From positions 62,001 through 126,000 of the forward strand of contig JARLGY010000016.1 in assembly GCA_031292525.1 (NCBI GenBank): a DNA stretch of 64,000 nucleotides. Reading direction: 5' to 3'. The stretch is from Flavipsychrobacter sp. Lineage in GTDB: Bacteria; Bacteroidota; Bacteroidia; Chitinophagales; Chitinophagaceae. The translations under genes were made by a program, and so were the position numbers. Positions 62,320 to 64,000 of this stretch are shown piece by piece. Positions within the stretch are counted from its first letter, which is position 1. Each line of letters begins with the position of its first letter. Under the pieces are notes generated by a model. It worked only from the letters and a program-made list of their open reading frames with translations. It was not told the origin of the DNA and ran no database searches.

Positions 62320-62709
62320 ATGCCAGATAAAAAATATAACGTCTTACTGGATGGCGAAAAGATTGGTACAACAGCTCTTGAAAAAGCTGACGCACCTATG
62401 GGCGTCGTCTTCGGTGTATTGAATTTTGAAAGTATTCAATCTGGCTATAACTTTTTCGAGAATTATTGTAAAACAAATGAAATCGACGCAACGGCTTACC
62501 CTGAAAATAAATTAATATCTACAAACGAAATACCAAACCTCCGGGTGTTTGACTCTGTTGAAAAAGAAATAATAGGAATTGCATGTTCCATTTCCGGCAT
62601 GGATTCAGATTTATTTGAGATTACGATTTTAGGTATTTCCTATCCTTTTTATGAAGAAGAATTTCCTCACCATGTTCAAGCATATCATAATCAATTTGGC
62701 GATGAATAA
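62320..62709 (+). CDS. Hypothetical small protein
   Basis: This 129-residue soluble protein begins MPDKKYNVLLDGEKIG with a short beta hairpin. The middle (GVVFGVLNFESIQSGYNFF) and the end (FEITILGISYPFYEEEFPHHV) suggest an alpha/beta fold. No family is recognised. The clear ATG, polar-hydrophobic balance and codon use support it as real. It follows recF by 44 bp on the same strand. Confidence 0.65.
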   Translation: MPDKKYNVLLDGEKIGTTALEKADAPMGVVFGVLNFESIQSGYNFFENYCKTNEIDATAYPENKLISTNEIPNLRVFDSVEKEIIGIACSISGMDSDLFEITILGISYPFYEEEFPHHVQAYHNQFGDE

Positions 62710-62785
62710 GTTCCGCTCTCATTTCACACCGTCGACCCATTCATAATATTCACCCCATCCATACGTTATAGCATCACCAGCTACC

Positions 62786-63475
62786 ATGTATAAAACGATT
62801 GTTATATTCTGCTTGTGCGTACCAGTGTTGTGTAGCGGCCAACCCGATAAGTTCGACTATGGTCTGTCGGCACCTTTATACTTCCGGCAAGCAGAAACCT
62901 ATGTTGATCCATTTAGCCATTTGTTTGGCGCCATAGGGCTCGATGGTGTGCTACGGGTGAACGGTGCCGAGGAAACAAACATGTCGTTCCAGTTCAATGC
63001 TGGGTTTGCTGATGATATCCGTAAGTTTAACGTGTCCACCAGTACCACGGTAAAGAACAACCTTTACTTTATTAATATTAACCCTTCAGTGGTCATACCC
63101 TCTAAGTGGCAGCATGTGCAGTTTTGCCTGGGCATAGGCACACTCGTAAGGCTGGGCCAGAGCGTTTCGTTTTCGTGGGGTGCATCAATGCCGGGGCCTT
63201 ACACCACAATAGATAGCATGAATAAGTTCATTGATGCCAACAGCCGTGTCTTCATGCCCTATATGGCTTTCGGTATATCTAAAGACCTCAATAAACATTT
63301 TCGCTTCGAGGGCACCATACGCCCAACTTTACTCAATTTATACGAGCCCGGCAGCAACATCAATTTCTCCAACAATACTGGCACAAGTAGTGGTGGCACC
63401 GTTCTGGAACTCAACTATCAGCCTATATATGTAGGGGTAAGGTTGAATTACTTCTTTAAGGGGGGTGACAACTGA
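62786..63475 (+). CDS. Putative outer-membrane protein, paralog 1
   Basis: This 229-residue exported protein has a signal peptide (MYKTIVIFCLCVPVLC). The mature chain has amphipathic strands (YGLSAPLYFRQAE, LYFININPSVVIP, HVQFCLGIGTLVRLGQS, EGTIRPTLLNLY) ending in an aromatic strand YVGVRLNYFF, fitting an 8-strand barrel. No family is recognised. It is followed 14 bp later by a paralog that keeps the order and spacing of its motifs. Confidence 0.65.
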   Translation: MYKTIVIFCLCVPVLCSGQPDKFDYGLSAPLYFRQAETYVDPFSHLFGAIGLDGVLRVNGAEETNMSFQFNAGFADDIRKFNVSTSTTVKNNLYFININPSVVIPSKWQHVQFCLGIGTLVRLGQSVSFSWGASMPGPYTTIDSMNKFIDANSRVFMPYMAFGISKDLNKHFRFEGTIRPTLLNLYEPGSNINFSNNTGTSSGGTVLELNYQPIYVGVRLNYFFKGGDN

Positions 63476-63489
63476 TTTATTAGTCAACT

Positions 63490-64000
63490 ATGCACAAAAC
63501 TATTCTCATCCTCTTTTTATGCATGCCAACATTGTGCATCGCGCAGCCCCCAAAAATAGACTTCGCGTTGTCTGTGCCATTATATATTCGGCAATCAGAA
63601 AACCATGTCGATCCATTTCGCTATTGGTTTGGTGCTACAGGGGTGGAAGGGGTGCTCAGGGTAAATGGTACTGATGAAACTGCTATGCCTTTCTTCCTTA
63701 ATGTAGGTATCACAAACGATATTTGGAAGTCCAGTATTGCAACCACTGCTATGGTAAAGACAAGTCTTTCCTTCCTCAATATAAATCCATCAATAGCCTT
63801 ACCATCACGATCGCCACACATACAGTTTTGCCTGGGCGTTGGTACACTTATCCGGCTGCGGCAAAGCATAGGCTTTCGCTGGGGTTCTTCAGCATCGGGA
63901 TCGTATACTACAGTAGATAGCTTAAATAAGTTCACCAACGCCAACAGTAGGTCCGTTCTGCCTTATATATCTTTTGGCATGGCCGAGGATATTGGGAAAC
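63490..64000 (+). CDS. Putative outer-membrane protein, paralog 2 (partial)
   Basis: The frame is open from the ATG at 63490 to the window edge (170 codons). It has a signal peptide (MHKTILILFLCMPTLC, ending IAQ). The mature protein repeats the motifs of its upstream neighbour: LSVPLYIRQSENHVDPF, EGVLRVNGTDE, LSFLNINPSIALPSR, HIQFCLGVGTLIRLRQS and NSRSVLPYISFGM. The two genes are a tandem duplication. The 3' end lies beyond the window. Confidence 0.7.
   Translation, partial: MHKTILILFLCMPTLCIAQPPKIDFALSVPLYIRQSENHVDPFRYWFGATGVEGVLRVNGTDETAMPFFLNVGITNDIWKSSIATTAMVKTSLSFLNINPSIALPSRSPHIQFCLGVGTLIRLRQSIGFRWGSSASGSYTTVDSLNKFTNANSRSVLPYISFGMAEDIGK

Noticed and set aside
1-64000. tRNA, rRNA, CRISPR, integrase or toxin-antitoxin genes
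   Set aside because: I scanned intergenic DNA and small ORFs and saw no tRNA-like T-arm, no spaced direct-repeat array and no recognisable toxin, antitoxin or integrase. This was by eye only.

Overview
The window is a stretch of bacterial chromosome from a member of the Bacteroidota, most likely Chitinophagaceae or a close relative. The evidence is a type IX secretion sorting domain (44146-45804), a TonB-dependent receptor paired with a DUF4249 lipoprotein (54863-58092), promoter -7 boxes of the Bacteroidota type TAnnTTTG, three YXWGXW-repeat proteins, a CFB-type efflux operon and frequent lipoproteins with short N-terminal signals. By eye the G+C is a little above 40 percent. I found no rRNA, tRNA, CRISPR array, transposase, prophage or recognisable transcription factor gene. 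Genes lie in short operons on both strands with hairpin terminators between converging units.

Layout. 0-4.9 kb: an M16 peptidase pair (minus strand), a HAD phosphatase and an OsmC protein. 5.3-11.1 kb: a Rossmann-fold protein, an unknown acidic protein, thymidine kinase, then a TolC-like channel closely followed by an inositol monophosphatase and thiL, and an EGF-like lipoprotein. 11.2-19.5 kb: a stress-flavoured accessory region with a large catalase, a FAD-Rieske oxidoreductase, a glycine-zipper protein, a KTSC protein, several small low-complexity or secreted proteins, inorganic pyrophosphatase and a DUF421 protein. 19.6-25.7 kb: a complete RND efflux operon (channel, adaptor, pump; minus strand) with an operator-like inverted repeat upstream and an in-frame coding tail after the pump's stop codon. 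25.9-32.7 kb: small accessory genes, a degenerate cyclase-fold protein, an outer-membrane protein, a BaiN-type flavoprotein, the YXWGXW triplet and an aldo/keto reductase. 33-41 kb: a membrane cytochrome b with a molybdopterin oxidoreductase, a beta-CASP nuclease, EcsC, exonuclease III, a second OsmC, metX, rhodanese and an MFS transporter. 41.5-46 kb: lysS, an Asp-box lipoprotein and a T9SS cargo. 46-52 kb: a tightly overlapped operon SpoIIM-DUF4129-DUF4350-MoxR-DUF58 with a divergent RDD protein. 52-64 kb: dienelactone hydrolase, SF1 helicase, TonB receptor with DUF4249 protein, pdhA-TPR-ribH-lutA, recF, an unknown protein and two tandem outer-membrane paralogs, the last cut by the window edge.

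How the genes fit together. Most functions are housekeeping or envelope: efflux, outer-membrane uptake, oxidative defence and periplasmic redox. The items I rate most worth checking are the apparently translated tail beyond the TAG stop of the RND pump, the cysteine-rich reading frame overlapping a small ORF at 16 kb, the MoxR/DUF58 membrane cluster, the M16 peptidase whose first zinc histidine is aspartate, and the operator-like repeat in front of the efflux operon.
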